This document shows, one piece after another, positions 1 to 7,484 of a stretch of 43,904 nt of DNA. Source of the stretch: an uncultured Pseudomonadota bacterium. GTDB lineage: Bacteria > Pseudomonadota > Gammaproteobacteria > Steroidobacterales > Steroidobacteraceae. The notes under the pieces were generated by a model that saw nothing but the letters and a program-made list of their open reading frames with translations, did not search any database and was not told the origin of the DNA. Within the stretch, counting starts at the first letter, position 1. Each line of letters starts with the position of its first letter. The stretch covers positions 1 through 43,904 of the forward strand of contig CADEED010000021.1 in NCBI GenBank assembly GCA_902826225.1, given 5' to 3'. The position numbers were made by a program, and so were the translations under genes.

Positions 1-803
<803 letters not shown>

Positions 804-2048
804 TCATCCCGCCTTGTCGTAAATGAGTTCACCGGCGCGGAAGGCGCAGCGCACGCGCGCGAAATTCTTCACGTCGTCGGCCGGATCGCCTTCGAGCACG
901 ACGAGGTCCGCGGCGTAGCCGGGTTGCACGCGACCGCGGACCGCGGATTCCTTGAACCGATCCGCCGGCGCGGTGGTGAGCGATGCCAGGATTTCCCGCG
1001 GACTGAGACCCGCCCTTTGCATGAGCACGTACTCGTCCGTGGGGTCGAAGTCGTGCATGTAGCCGACGTCGGTGCCGAACAGGATTTGCCCGCCGGCCGC
1101 CTTGAATGCGCGCAGTTCCGCCATCGTCGCCTCGACCAGTTTTTCGGTGATGTCCTTCGGCACGTCCTGTTTCGCGAGTTCGGAATACCAGAGCTTGAAG
1201 GTCGGGATGACAGACACCTGCTGCGCCACCATGCGTTTGACGAGCGCCTCGTCCCACGGCGACCGTTCGCCGAGCGTGGTGTGCACGAACACATCGACGC
1301 CGGCATCGAGGCCCGCGCGCATACCCGCGAGACTCGTCGGATGCGCGAACAGCAACTTGCCGCGTGCGTGTGTTTCGCTGGCGGCAACCCTCGCGATGTC
1401 GGGCGACAGAAGCTTCGCGGCGCCGGGAGTGGGCGCGGTTTCCAGGAAGAGCTTCGTGCCGTCGGCGCCACCCGCGAGATTGGCCTGGACGATGGCGCGC
1501 GCTTCACGCGCGTCCCTGGGCTGCGGCAACCCGTCCAGCACCTCCGGCGGCAGATCGTGGAGGTAGTAAGGGATGCCGTCCACCGGGAACAATCCCCAGC
1601 CGACGGTGAAAATGCGCGGCCCGCGGATATCGCCCTTCTCGATGCGCGAGCGAATCGCGAGCGTGTTCTCGAGCACCGACGACGTATCGACCACGGTGGT
1701 GAAGCCGTATCGCGTGAGCATCGCCTCGACGCCGCGCTCGAGCTCCGCCGACGGCTTGATCATCGCCTTGTCGAAGGGCGCACCCAGGAAATGGACGTGA
1801 CTGTTCTGGAAACCGGCGACGACGACGCCGCGGCATTCGGACAAACGGGAGCCGGCGGGAAAATCCGTCGCGCGCTGACCGGCGACCGCGACGATGCGCC
1901 CGCCGCGAATCGAGACGGTGCGATTCTCGACGGCGGCTTCGTCCGGCGTCGAGTAGAGCTTGTCGGCGCGGATCATCAGCGATTCCGCGACGGCGGCCGC
2001 GGCGGCCGTCCCCAGACAGATGCCCGCGGCCAGTGCGATCAGACGCAT
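804..2048 (-). CDS. Exported metal-dependent amidohydrolase
   Basis: A 414-residue amidohydrolase-superfamily enzyme, imidazolonepropionase/prolidase-like. Residues 1-22 form a signal peptide (MRLIALAAGICLGTAAAAAV), so it probably acts in the periplasm. The N-terminal metal ligands are seen as N-S-H84-V-H86-F. A lysine in DGTKLFLE (near residue 200) is in the place of the carboxylated lysine. Later His residues occur in FAHPTS and FVHTTLGE, and the catalytic Asp in FGTDVGYMHDF. A typical C-terminal composite-domain motif follows (GYAADLVVLEGDPADD). The substrate cannot be read from sequence; cyclic amides or peptides are possible. The gene is inserted between recA and recX, which are usually adjacent, and lies just after a palindromic repeat (2123-2163). 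Its TGA abuts the GTG of recX. Confidence 0.88.
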   Translation of the reverse strand: MRLIALAAGICLGTAAAAAVAESLMIRADKLYSTPDEAAVENRTVSIRGGRIVAVAGQRATDFPAGSRLSECRGVVVAGFQNSHVHFLGAPFDKAMIKPSAELERGVEAMLTRYGFTTVVDTSSVLENTLAIRSRIEKGDIRGPRIFTVGWGLFPVDGIPYYLHDLPPEVLDGLPQPRDAREARAIVQANLAGGADGTKLFLETAPTPGAAKLLSPDIARVAASETHARGKLLFAHPTSLAGMRAGLDAGVDVFVHTTLGERSPWDEALVKRMVAQQVSVIPTFKLWYSELAKQDVPKDITEKLVEATMAELRAFKAAGGQILFGTDVGYMHDFDPTDEYVLMQRAGLSPREILASLTTAPADRFKESAVRGRVQPGYAADLVVLEGDPADDVKNFARVRCAFRAGELIYDKAG

Positions 2049-2122
2049 GCAGTGAACCTCAGCAGAACAGGTTCAGGTGAGACGCGGCTTTCGATGTGGA
2101 GTTGCGACGTGGGCAGGGAAAG

Positions 2123-2163
2123 GGGACTGTCCCATTTCCGAAGTCGGAAAAACGGACAGTCCC
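2123..2163. repeat. Two-tier palindromic (REP-like) element after recA
   Basis: The outer arms gggactgtcc (2123-2132) and ggacagtccc (2154-2163) are perfect 10-bp inverted repeats. The inner arms tttccga (2135-2141) and tcggaaa (2144-2150) form a second 7-bp stem, giving one long hairpin. It lies 30 bp after the recA stop and before the amidohydrolase gene. The left flank shares GAAAGGGGAC (2118-2127) with sequences at 27265-27278 and 41573-41586. It resembles REP-type dispersed palindromes. It could also act as an attenuator after recA, although no clean T-tract follows. Confidence 0.75.
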
Positions 2164-2192
2164 GGGTACGGACCCGCATCAGGCGACGGTGA

Positions 2193-3227
2193 TCAGTCGT
2201 TGCCGCCGACACTTTTGAGCTCGGGACGCTGCGGCTTCACGGGAACCAGCTTCTCGCGAATCTGCAACTCGATTTCCTTGGCGAGCTCGGGGCGCGCCTT
2301 CAGGAATTCGCGGGCGTTGTCCTTGCCCTGGCCGATGCGCTCGCCCTTGTAGCTGTACCACGCGCCGGACTTCTCGATGATGCCCTGCGCGGAACCCATG
2401 TCGACGATCTCGCCCTCGCGGGAGATGCCCTGGCCGTACATGATCTCGAATTCGGCTTCGCGGAACGGCGGCGCCACTTTGTTCTTCACGACCTTCACGC
2501 GGGTCTGGTTGCCGACCACTTCCTCGCCGTTCTTGATGGCGCCGATGCGGCGGATGTCGAGGCGCACGGAGCTGTAGAACTTGAGCGCGTTGCCACCGGT
2601 GGTGGTTTCCGGGCTGCCGAACATGACGCCGATCTTCATGCGGATCTGGTTGATGAAGATGACGATGGTGTTCGAACGCTTGATGTTGCCGGTGAGCTTG
2701 CGCAGCGCCTGCGACATGAGGCGCGCATGCAGGCCGACCTGCAGCTCGCCCATTTCGCCTTCGATTTCCGCTTTCGGCGTGAGCGCCGCGACGGAGTCGA
2801 TGACCACGACATCGACCGCGCTGGAGCGGACGAGCATGTCGGTGATCTCGAGCGCCTGCTCACCGGTATCGGGTTGCGACACCAGGAGGTCGTTCACATC
2901 GACACCCAGCTTTTCCGCGTACGTGGGATCGAGCGCGTGCTCTGCATCCACGAAGGCTGCCGTGCCGCCCGCCTTCTGAACCTCGGCGATGACCTGCAGC
3001 GTGAGGGTGGTCTTGCCCGAGGACTCGGGACCGTAGATCTCGACCACGCGGCCGCGCGGAAGACCGCCGATGCCGAGCGCGATATCCAGACCCAGCGAAC
3101 CGGTGGACACCGCTTCGATGTCATAGGAAGCCTGGGCATCGCCCAGACGCATGACGGAGCCCTTGCCGAACTGCTTTTCGATCTGGCCCAGCGCCGCGGA
3201 GAGCGCCTTCTTGCGGTTGTCATCCAT
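2193..3227 (-). CDS. recA: Recombinase RecA
   Basis: DNA-dependent ATPase that forms filaments on single-stranded DNA, drives strand exchange and triggers LexA autocleavage in the SOS response. The 344-residue length is normal. Walker A is GPESSGKTT (residues 66-74). The conserved [15 protein letters not shown]alker B segment, the [20 protein letters not shown] loop 2 region and the GGNALKFY motif are all intact. The ATG at 3225-3227 follows an AAGGGGAT Shine-Dalgarno. A LexA box at 3281-3300 lies upstream, so the gene is very probably SOS-inducible. Upstream, in the same direction, are thpR and pncC. Confidence 0.99.
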   Translation of the reverse strand: MDDNRKKALSAALGQIEKQFGKGSVMRLGDAQASYDIEAVSTGSLGLDIALGIGGLPRGRVVEIYGPESSGKTTLTLQVIAEVQKAGGTAAFVDAEHALDPTYAEKLGVDVNDLLVSQPDTGEQALEITDMLVRSSAVDVVVIDSVAALTPKAEIEGEMGELQVGLHARLMSQALRKLTGNIKRSNTIVIFINQIRMKIGVMFGSPETTTGGNALKFYSSVRLDIRRIGAIKNGEEVVGNQTRVKVVKNKVAPPFREAEFEIMYGQGISREGEIVDMGSAQGIIEKSGAWYSYKGERIGQGKDNAREFLKARPELAKEIELQIREKLVPVKPQRPELKSVGGND

Positions 3228-3280
3228 TCGCGTATCCCCTTTCAGGCTGAAATTGGTGTGCGAAAAAATTTAGCACAAAG

Positions 3281-3300
3281 TACTGGATAAATGACCAGCA
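3281..3300 (-). promoter_or_regulatory. LexA box (SOS operator) of recA
   Basis: The sequence tactggataaatgaccagca matches the gammaproteobacterial LexA consensus: CTG (3283-3285), exactly 10 bases, CAG (3296-3298), with the TA flank on one side. Its centre is about 63 bp upstream of the recA ATG. A TGGTCA hexamer overlapping the operator, with 17-bp spacing to a weak GCTAAA, is a possible promoter, which would make repression steric. Confidence 0.9.
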
Positions 3301-3320
3301 AATCGAGTGAAACACACTGA

Positions 3321-3884
3321 TTAATCGGGGCGTTTTCGCATGGATTTGTCGCCGTCCAGTGCCCACGATTCCTGGACACTGTATATCGAACCGGATTCCT
3401 CACGCCGACTCTCCATCAGCATGAACCGATCGCAGCGCACGTCGAACGGTGAGGCGAACGGACACGGCCAATCGACCTTCATCGCGTCGGCGGTACGCCC
3501 CTTGCGCGCCAGCGTGAGGTGCGGCCGAAACGGCTTGCGATCCGGCGCGAAGCCCGCCGCCACGAGGGCCGCGCTGATTCCGCGCGACAGGTCGTTCGCG
3601 GCCTGGCATCGATCGCCGGCCGTGGCGCACAACACCCGCGGCTCGGCCCAGTAGTCCAGCGCGTCGAACCGCAAATCGACGGGACGACCACGCACCGTCG
3701 CCGCCGCTTCTTTCAAGGCATCGAGTCTTTCGGGCGCGACTGCGCCGACGAAGCACAACGTCGCGTGGAGATTGTCCGCGGCCACGGGCTGGGCGTGCAG
3801 CTGCGCGGCCATCGCCGCGGTGCGCGCCAACAATTCCATCGCCTGCGGTGACGGGGGCTGCAACGCGAAGAACAGCCGCAACAC
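3321..3884 (-). CDS. thpR: RNA 2',3'-cyclic phosphodiesterase / 2'-5' RNA ligase family
   Basis: A cytoplasmic 2H-phosphoesterase that opens 2',3'-cyclic phosphates on RNA in vitro and catalyses 2'-5' ligation in some family members. The defining pair of HxTx motifs is present: HATL (in DNLHATLCFVG) and HLTL (in FRPHLTLARK). The N-terminus RLFFALQPP is typical of ThpR. I choose the GTG at 3882-3884, giving 187 residues, close to the family length of about 175-190; the open frame extends much further upstream but only as an antisense-like reading of pncC. The start is 2 bp after the pncC stop, so the two are probably translated together. The recA LexA box lies in the gap just downstream of its stop. 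Confidence 0.9.
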   Translation of the reverse strand: MLRLFFALQPPSPQAMELLARTAAMAAQLHAQPVAADNLHATLCFVGAVAPERLDALKEAAATVRGRPVDLRFDALDYWAEPRVLCATAGDRCQAANDLSRGISAALVAAGFAPDRKPFRPHLTLARKGRTADAMKVDWPCPFASPFDVRCDRFMLMESRREESGSIYSVQESWALDGDKSMRKRPD

Positions 3885-3886
3885 CG

Positions 3887-4405
3887 TCAGACGGGCTCGA
3901 CGACCGCGGGCAATGCGCGCAACAGGTTCAGCGCGTACTCCACCGCGTGGCGGCGGACGGCATCGCGATTTCCTTCGAACTGGATGAGGTGGCCCTGGAA
4001 TTCGATGCGATCGGCGCCTTTCTGCGCGAGCGCGAACCACACTGTCCCCACGGGCTTGCCGGGTACCGCGCCGCCCGGCCCCGCGATGCCGCTGACCGCA
4101 ATCGCCACGTTCGCGTCCGTCCGCTCGAGCGCGCCTTCGGCCATGGCACGCACGACGGGCTCGCTGACGGCACCTTCGGTCTCGATGACCCTCGCCGGGA
4201 CGTCGAGATCGCGCACCTTCGCGGCATTCGAATAGCAGACGAATCCGCAATCGAACCACTCGGAGCTGCCGGCGATGTCGGTGCAGAGTTTCGCGATCCA
4301 GCCACCGGTACAGGATTCGGCCGTGACGAGCCGGCGTCGCGACTCGTGCAGGCGCAAACCGACCTCGCGGGCGAGCGCGGCCAGGACGGAATCGGTGGGC
4401 GTCAT
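3887..4405 (-). CDS. pncC: Nicotinamide-nucleotide amidohydrolase PncC (CinA C-terminal family)
   Basis: Hydrolyses NMN to nicotinate mononucleotide and ammonia, recycling pyridine nucleotides. It is the stand-alone CinA C-terminal domain. Diagnostic segments are LVTAESCTGGWIAK near the N-terminus, GSSEWFDCGFVCYSNAAK, GAVSEPVV, and VSGIAGPGGAVPGKPVGTVW. I start it at the ATG at 4405 (MTPTDSVLAALAREVG), which fits family N-termini. The upstream Met at 4435 would add ten poorly matching residues. It is the first gene of the pncC-thpR-recA run and is divergent from the scramblase-like gene. A pncC/cinA-recA linkage is widespread in bacteria. Confidence 0.93.
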   Translation of the reverse strand: MTPTDSVLAALAREVGLRLHESRRRLVTAESCTGGWIAKLCTDIAGSSEWFDCGFVCYSNAAKVRDLDVPARVIETEGAVSEPVVRAMAEGALERTDANVAIAVSGIAGPGGAVPGKPVGTVWFALAQKGADRIEFQGHLIQFEGNRDAVRRHAVEYALNLLRALPAVVEPV

Positions 4406-4443
4406 CACCCGCGGGAGGATAGACCCAGATACCATCGCGGGCC

Positions 4444-5043
4444 ATGCAAACCGATCTGTTCGACGGCAGCGGCACGGTGTCCGTGAGCCAGACCAGGGAA
4501 TGGCTCGAGATCTTCACGGGCTTCGAACAGCGCAATCGCTTCAGTCTCGATTTCGACGGGAAGCCGGGTGCATTGCACGTCGCCGAGGAAGGCAGCGGCT
4601 GGACGCGATTCTTCCTGGGCGGCATGCGGCCCTACACGCTCGTGGTGCTGCATAAGGACGGCAAGCTGGCTTTGCGATTGCACGCGCCGTTCCGATTCAT
4701 CCATCGCGAGATCTTCGTCGACACCGCGAACCGCCAGCGGCTCGGACGCGTGCGCAAGCGCTTCACGTTCCCGCACACGCGTTACGACGTCTACGATCCG
4801 AACGATCGGCACCTGTTCGAAGTCGCGCGCGGCTTCGTGAAGCCGTGGACGTTCACGATCCGGCGCGATGGCCGCGATCTCGCCGTCGTCACGAAGCGCT
4901 GGGGCGGGTTCGGCAAGGAGATGTTCACCGACGCGGATCGTTTCCAGCTGCAGTTCCAGGAGGTGCGCGACCCGAACGAGCGGAAGATCCTGCTGGGCGC
5001 GCTGTTCCTGATCGACTTCGCGCATTTCGAACAGGGCGACTAG
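4444..5043 (+). CDS. Phospholipid scramblase / LURP-one-related family protein
   Basis: A 199-residue protein with the scramblase-like (Tubby-fold) beta-strand pattern. It has repeated strand-turn-strand units such as GMRPYTLVVLHKDGKLALRL, FVDTANRQRLGRVRKRF, YDVYDPNDRHLFEV, PWTFTIRRDGRDLAVVTKRW, and a C-terminal hydrophobic stretch (ERKILLGALFLIDFAHFE). It has no signal peptide. Eukaryotic scramblases move lipids between leaflets. Bacterial homologues are of unknown function and usually soluble, so no activity is claimed. It is divergent from pncC. Its TAG stop overlaps the stop of the convergent cyclase gene within a shared CTAG palindrome (5040-5043). Confidence 0.78.
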   Translation: MQTDLFDGSGTVSVSQTREWLEIFTGFEQRNRFSLDFDGKPGALHVAEEGSGWTRFFLGGMRPYTLVVLHKDGKLALRLHAPFRFIHREIFVDTANRQRLGRVRKRFTFPHTRYDVYDPNDRHLFEVARGFVKPWTFTIRRDGRDLAVVTKRWGGFGKEMFTDADRFQLQFQEVRDPNERKILLGALFLIDFAHFEQGD

Positions 5044-5783
5044 CCGCGCTTCGGGTACTGCACGTACGCGCGCACCGGGAACGTGGCGCCGCCCCGCCAC
5101 GCGATCGGCACGGCATGCAGCCGCCCTCCATGGCCGGACAAGGCCGCGAGATTCGTCATGTGCTCACACACCGGTATGCCGGCGCCGAGCAGGATCGTGT
5201 GTGCCGGGCGCGCGAGATCCGCCATGTCGTCGACATTGAGCGAGTCGATGCCGACGAAGGCGACGCCGGCAGCCACGAGTGCTTCGCAGGCTTCGGCCGT
5301 GAGGAAAGGATTGTCCCGCCCGTAGCGCTCGGTACGCCAATACCGGCTGAAGTCCGTGCGCACGATGACCGCCGCTCCGCCCAGATCCAGGCCTGCGAAT
5401 GATCTCGGGCCGATCGCGCGCCCTGATTCGCGCGCATCGATCAAGCAAACAGGGACGTCGGCGACGCGATCGAGCGGCAGTCCGGCCAGATCCGTGGCGC
5501 CGCGGTAACGATGCAATGGCGAGTCGACGTAGGTGCCGGTGTTGCCGCACAGGTGCAGCGAGGCGATCAGGAATTCGGACTTGTCCTGATACCGCGCGCG
5601 CGAACTGTCGTGATCGACGATGACTTCCGCCGTCGGCGGCGGCAGCCCCGGGTAAGTCACCATCCCGGGCTCGATGACGTGGCTGATCTCGATGAATCGC
5701 GATTTGACGTCCAGCATTCGCTCGCTCCCTGGCGTGATTGCGGCCGCACTTCCCAACAACAATGCACGCCGCGTCAAGGTCAT
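5040..5783 (-). CDS. Exported cyclase-family (kynurenine formamidase-like) hydrolase with altered metal site
   Basis: A 247-residue member of the cyclase/kynurenine formamidase fold (PF04199-type). The N-terminus MTLTRRALLLGSAAAITPGS looks like a signal peptide with an Arg pair (possibly Tat). Core features are FIEISHVIEPGMVTYPGLPPP near residues 30-50 and IVRTDFSRYW. The family metal-binding motif HxGTHxDxPxH appears as N81-T-G-T-Y85-V-D87-S-P-L-H91, so the first two His ligands are Asn and Tyr while Asp and the last His are kept. I believe a natural subgroup with NTGTY exists, but its substrate is not known to me. Assignment as true kynurenine formamidase is therefore not supported. It converges with the scramblase-like gene, sharing four bases. 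Confidence 0.82.
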   Translation of the reverse strand: MTLTRRALLLGSAAAITPGSERMLDVKSRFIEISHVIEPGMVTYPGLPPPTAEVIVDHDSSRARYQDKSEFLIASLHLCGNTGTYVDSPLHRYRGATDLAGLPLDRVADVPVCLIDARESGRAIGPRSFAGLDLGGAAVIVRTDFSRYWRTERYGRDNPFLTAEACEALVAAGVAFVGIDSLNVDDMADLARPAHTILLGAGIPVCEHMTNLAALSGHGGRLHAVPIAWRGGATFPVRAYVQYPKRG

Positions 5784-5836
5784 GGCGGGAAGTCTGCGCC
5801 GGCGGCGTGGAAACAAGCGTGGGAAGCCGGCGACCG

Positions 5837-7432
5837 TTACTTCAACTTCCCCACCAGCGCGCGGAACCGGGGCTCGCGGCGCAGTGGATTGTAGTCGGGG
5901 TCGTTCAACACCCAGTCCCGCTTGCCACAGCCGCGCGCGAACACGCGCTCCAGCAGATCGAGGGCACGCGCCGGCGCTTCTGATTTGGCGTAAACGCACG
6001 CGATGTTCACCAACGCGCTGGTGTCGTCCGGGTAGAGGTCGAGCGCGCGTTTGGACCACCCGTGGGCGCGCTCGGTCTGATCGTCGTCGAGCAACGCGCC
6101 CGCGCCGAGCGAGAGCGCGCGGCCATCACACTCGTTGACCGCCAGCGCGAGTTCGGCCCGACGGATCCCGAGGCGGACCGCGTCGCGCGCGGCGTCCTGC
6201 TGACCCAACGCGTTGAGCGGCAAGGCGAGGAGGATCGCGCTCTGGAAATCGTCGGGCCGTGCTTCGCCCGCGAGCCGGAACATATCGGCCGCCCGCAGCG
6301 TGTCGCCACGGGCAAACGCCGCCCGCGCGAAGTAGTAATAGGAATCGAATAGATAGGGATTGATGCGGATCGCCGCCTCGAAGCCCGCCACCGCGTCGTC
6401 CCAGTGGCCGCTCTGCGAGCGCACGAACGCGCGCGCGACATGCGACTCGGCGAGGCGTGGAGCCGCGTCGAGTGCGCGCCGGCTCGCGCGCTCGGCCAAT
6501 CCGAGACTCGTGCCGCCGGTTTCGAACCACTCGTGCAGGCACGCATGCGCAATCGCCAGACCCGCCCAGGCGGGTCCATACCCGGCGTCGACCTGCAAGG
6601 CGAGTTCGAACATCCGCCGGCCCTGTTCGAGACCGTGCCGCATCATGCGACCGAGATGCTGGCGCCCCAGCAGGAAGTACTCGCAGGCCTGCTCCCGGTC
6701 GCGCAAGTCATGCGCGTCCGAGGTCCTGCGACGTCCGGTGGCGCTGTGCCACGCACTCGAGAGTGGAGCGCCGTCCAGTCCCTCGCAGCGGAACAGCCGT
6801 TGCGTCACCGCCAGATGCTCCTCACCGTCCCGGATTCGCCCGCGCCGCGCGAGCAGCTCGAGCAGACACACGTGCGCGCGCTCGTCGAGCGGCGACACGG
6901 CCAGCCATTGCTCCGCGTGGACGATGGCCTCGTCGCCCGGGGTTTCGAGCGCGAGGCGCTGCAGCACCAGCACGCGCCAGGCACGGAACCGGCGACGCTC
7001 GGCCAGGACCCATGCGGTGAATTCCGGGCATCGGTCCACTTCGAGGCCTTCGAGGAATTCGCCGCGAAACCGCGGGCGCAGGACATTCAGCCGCTGGATC
7101 GTCAGCGCGGTGAAATCGCCGCGCATGGCACGCCGAATGTCGAGCGCGTCGACCTCCGAATCCTCGAGACGCAGGCGGACGAGGTCGTCTTCGATGATGA
7201 GACGGTCGGCGCCGAGAACGGCCCGCAGCTTGCTCAGGTGCCAGCGAAGTTCGGCGCGCGAATCGCAAGCCGCCTCCCAGAAGAGCGCGCAGAGCCGCGC
7301 CCTCGGGACTGCGCGGGGCGCCAGCGCGAGGTAAGCCAGCAGCGCGCGGACCTTGCGGGAGGGTGGCAATGTCCGCACGCGGCCGTCGCACGACACCGTG
7401 AGCGGGCCCAGCATTCGCAACTCCAGCTGCAT
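5837..7432 (-). CDS. BTAD/TPR transcriptional regulator (SARP-like N-terminus)
   Basis: A 531-residue putative transcription factor. Residues 1-95 resemble an OmpR/PhoB-type winged helix as in SARP/AfsR proteins (LELRMLGPLTVSCDG; LPPSRKVRALLAYLALA; LRWHLSKLRAVLGADRLI). Residues 95-245 match a bacterial transcriptional activation domain, with FRGEFLEGLEVDRCPEF and SPLDERAHVCLLELLARRG. The C-terminal half is TPR repeats (PYLFDSYYYFARAAFARGD; YPDDTSALVNIACVYAKSE). No ATPase or periplasmic domain is seen. The start ATG at 7430-7432 begins the winged-helix domain; the longer upstream reading runs into mutS. It is divergent from mutS across 52 bp. Target genes are unknown; the divergent and adjacent genes are candidates. 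Confidence 0.82.
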   Translation of the reverse strand: MQLELRMLGPLTVSCDGRVRTLPPSRKVRALLAYLALAPRAVPRARLCALFWEAACDSRAELRWHLSKLRAVLGADRLIIEDDLVRLRLEDSEVDALDIRRAMRGDFTALTIQRLNVLRPRFRGEFLEGLEVDRCPEFTAWVLAERRRFRAWRVLVLQRLALETPGDEAIVHAEQWLAVSPLDERAHVCLLELLARRGRIRDGEEHLAVTQRLFRCEGLDGAPLSSAWHSATGRRRTSDAHDLRDREQACEYFLLGRQHLGRMMRHGLEQGRRMFELALQVDAGYGPAWAGLAIAHACLHEWFETGGTSLGLAERASRRALDAAPRLAESHVARAFVRSQSGHWDDAVAGFEAAIRINPYLFDSYYYFARAAFARGDTLRAADMFRLAGEARPDDFQSAILLALPLNALGQQDAARDAVRLGIRRAELALAVNECDGRALSLGAGALLDDDQTERAHGWSKRALDLYPDDTSALVNIACVYAKSEAPARALDLLERVFARGCGKRDWVLNDPDYNPLRREPRFRALVGKLK

Positions 7433-7467
7433 CGCCGGAGTGTAGTCGCGGCGCCCGGGTGTCGGGG

Positions 7468-7473
7468 CATAAT
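7468..7473 (+). promoter_or_regulatory. Possible -10 element upstream of mutS
   Basis: A cataat hexamer (one mismatch to TATAAT) lies 11 bp before the mutS TTG start. No convincing -35 is visible. With this promoter the leader would be only a few bases if translation begins at 7485, or longer if the TTG at 7503 is used. Confidence 0.3.
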
Positions 7474-7484
7474 GCGCAATCTCA

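Noticed and set aside
4040..4060. Another GTCCCC match as a further copy of the dispersed repeat
   Set aside because: Only six to eight bases match and it lies inside conserved pncC coding sequence; chance similarity.
3885..4625. Long N-terminal extension of the ThpR frame
   Set aside because: It overlaps pncC entirely and the amino-acid composition is non-protein-like. The start GTG at 3884 gives family length.
5513..5543. Reading the cyclase-family gene as kynB (kynurenine formamidase)
   Set aside because: Two of the family metal ligands are replaced and no tryptophan-degradation gene is nearby, so a specific name is not supported.
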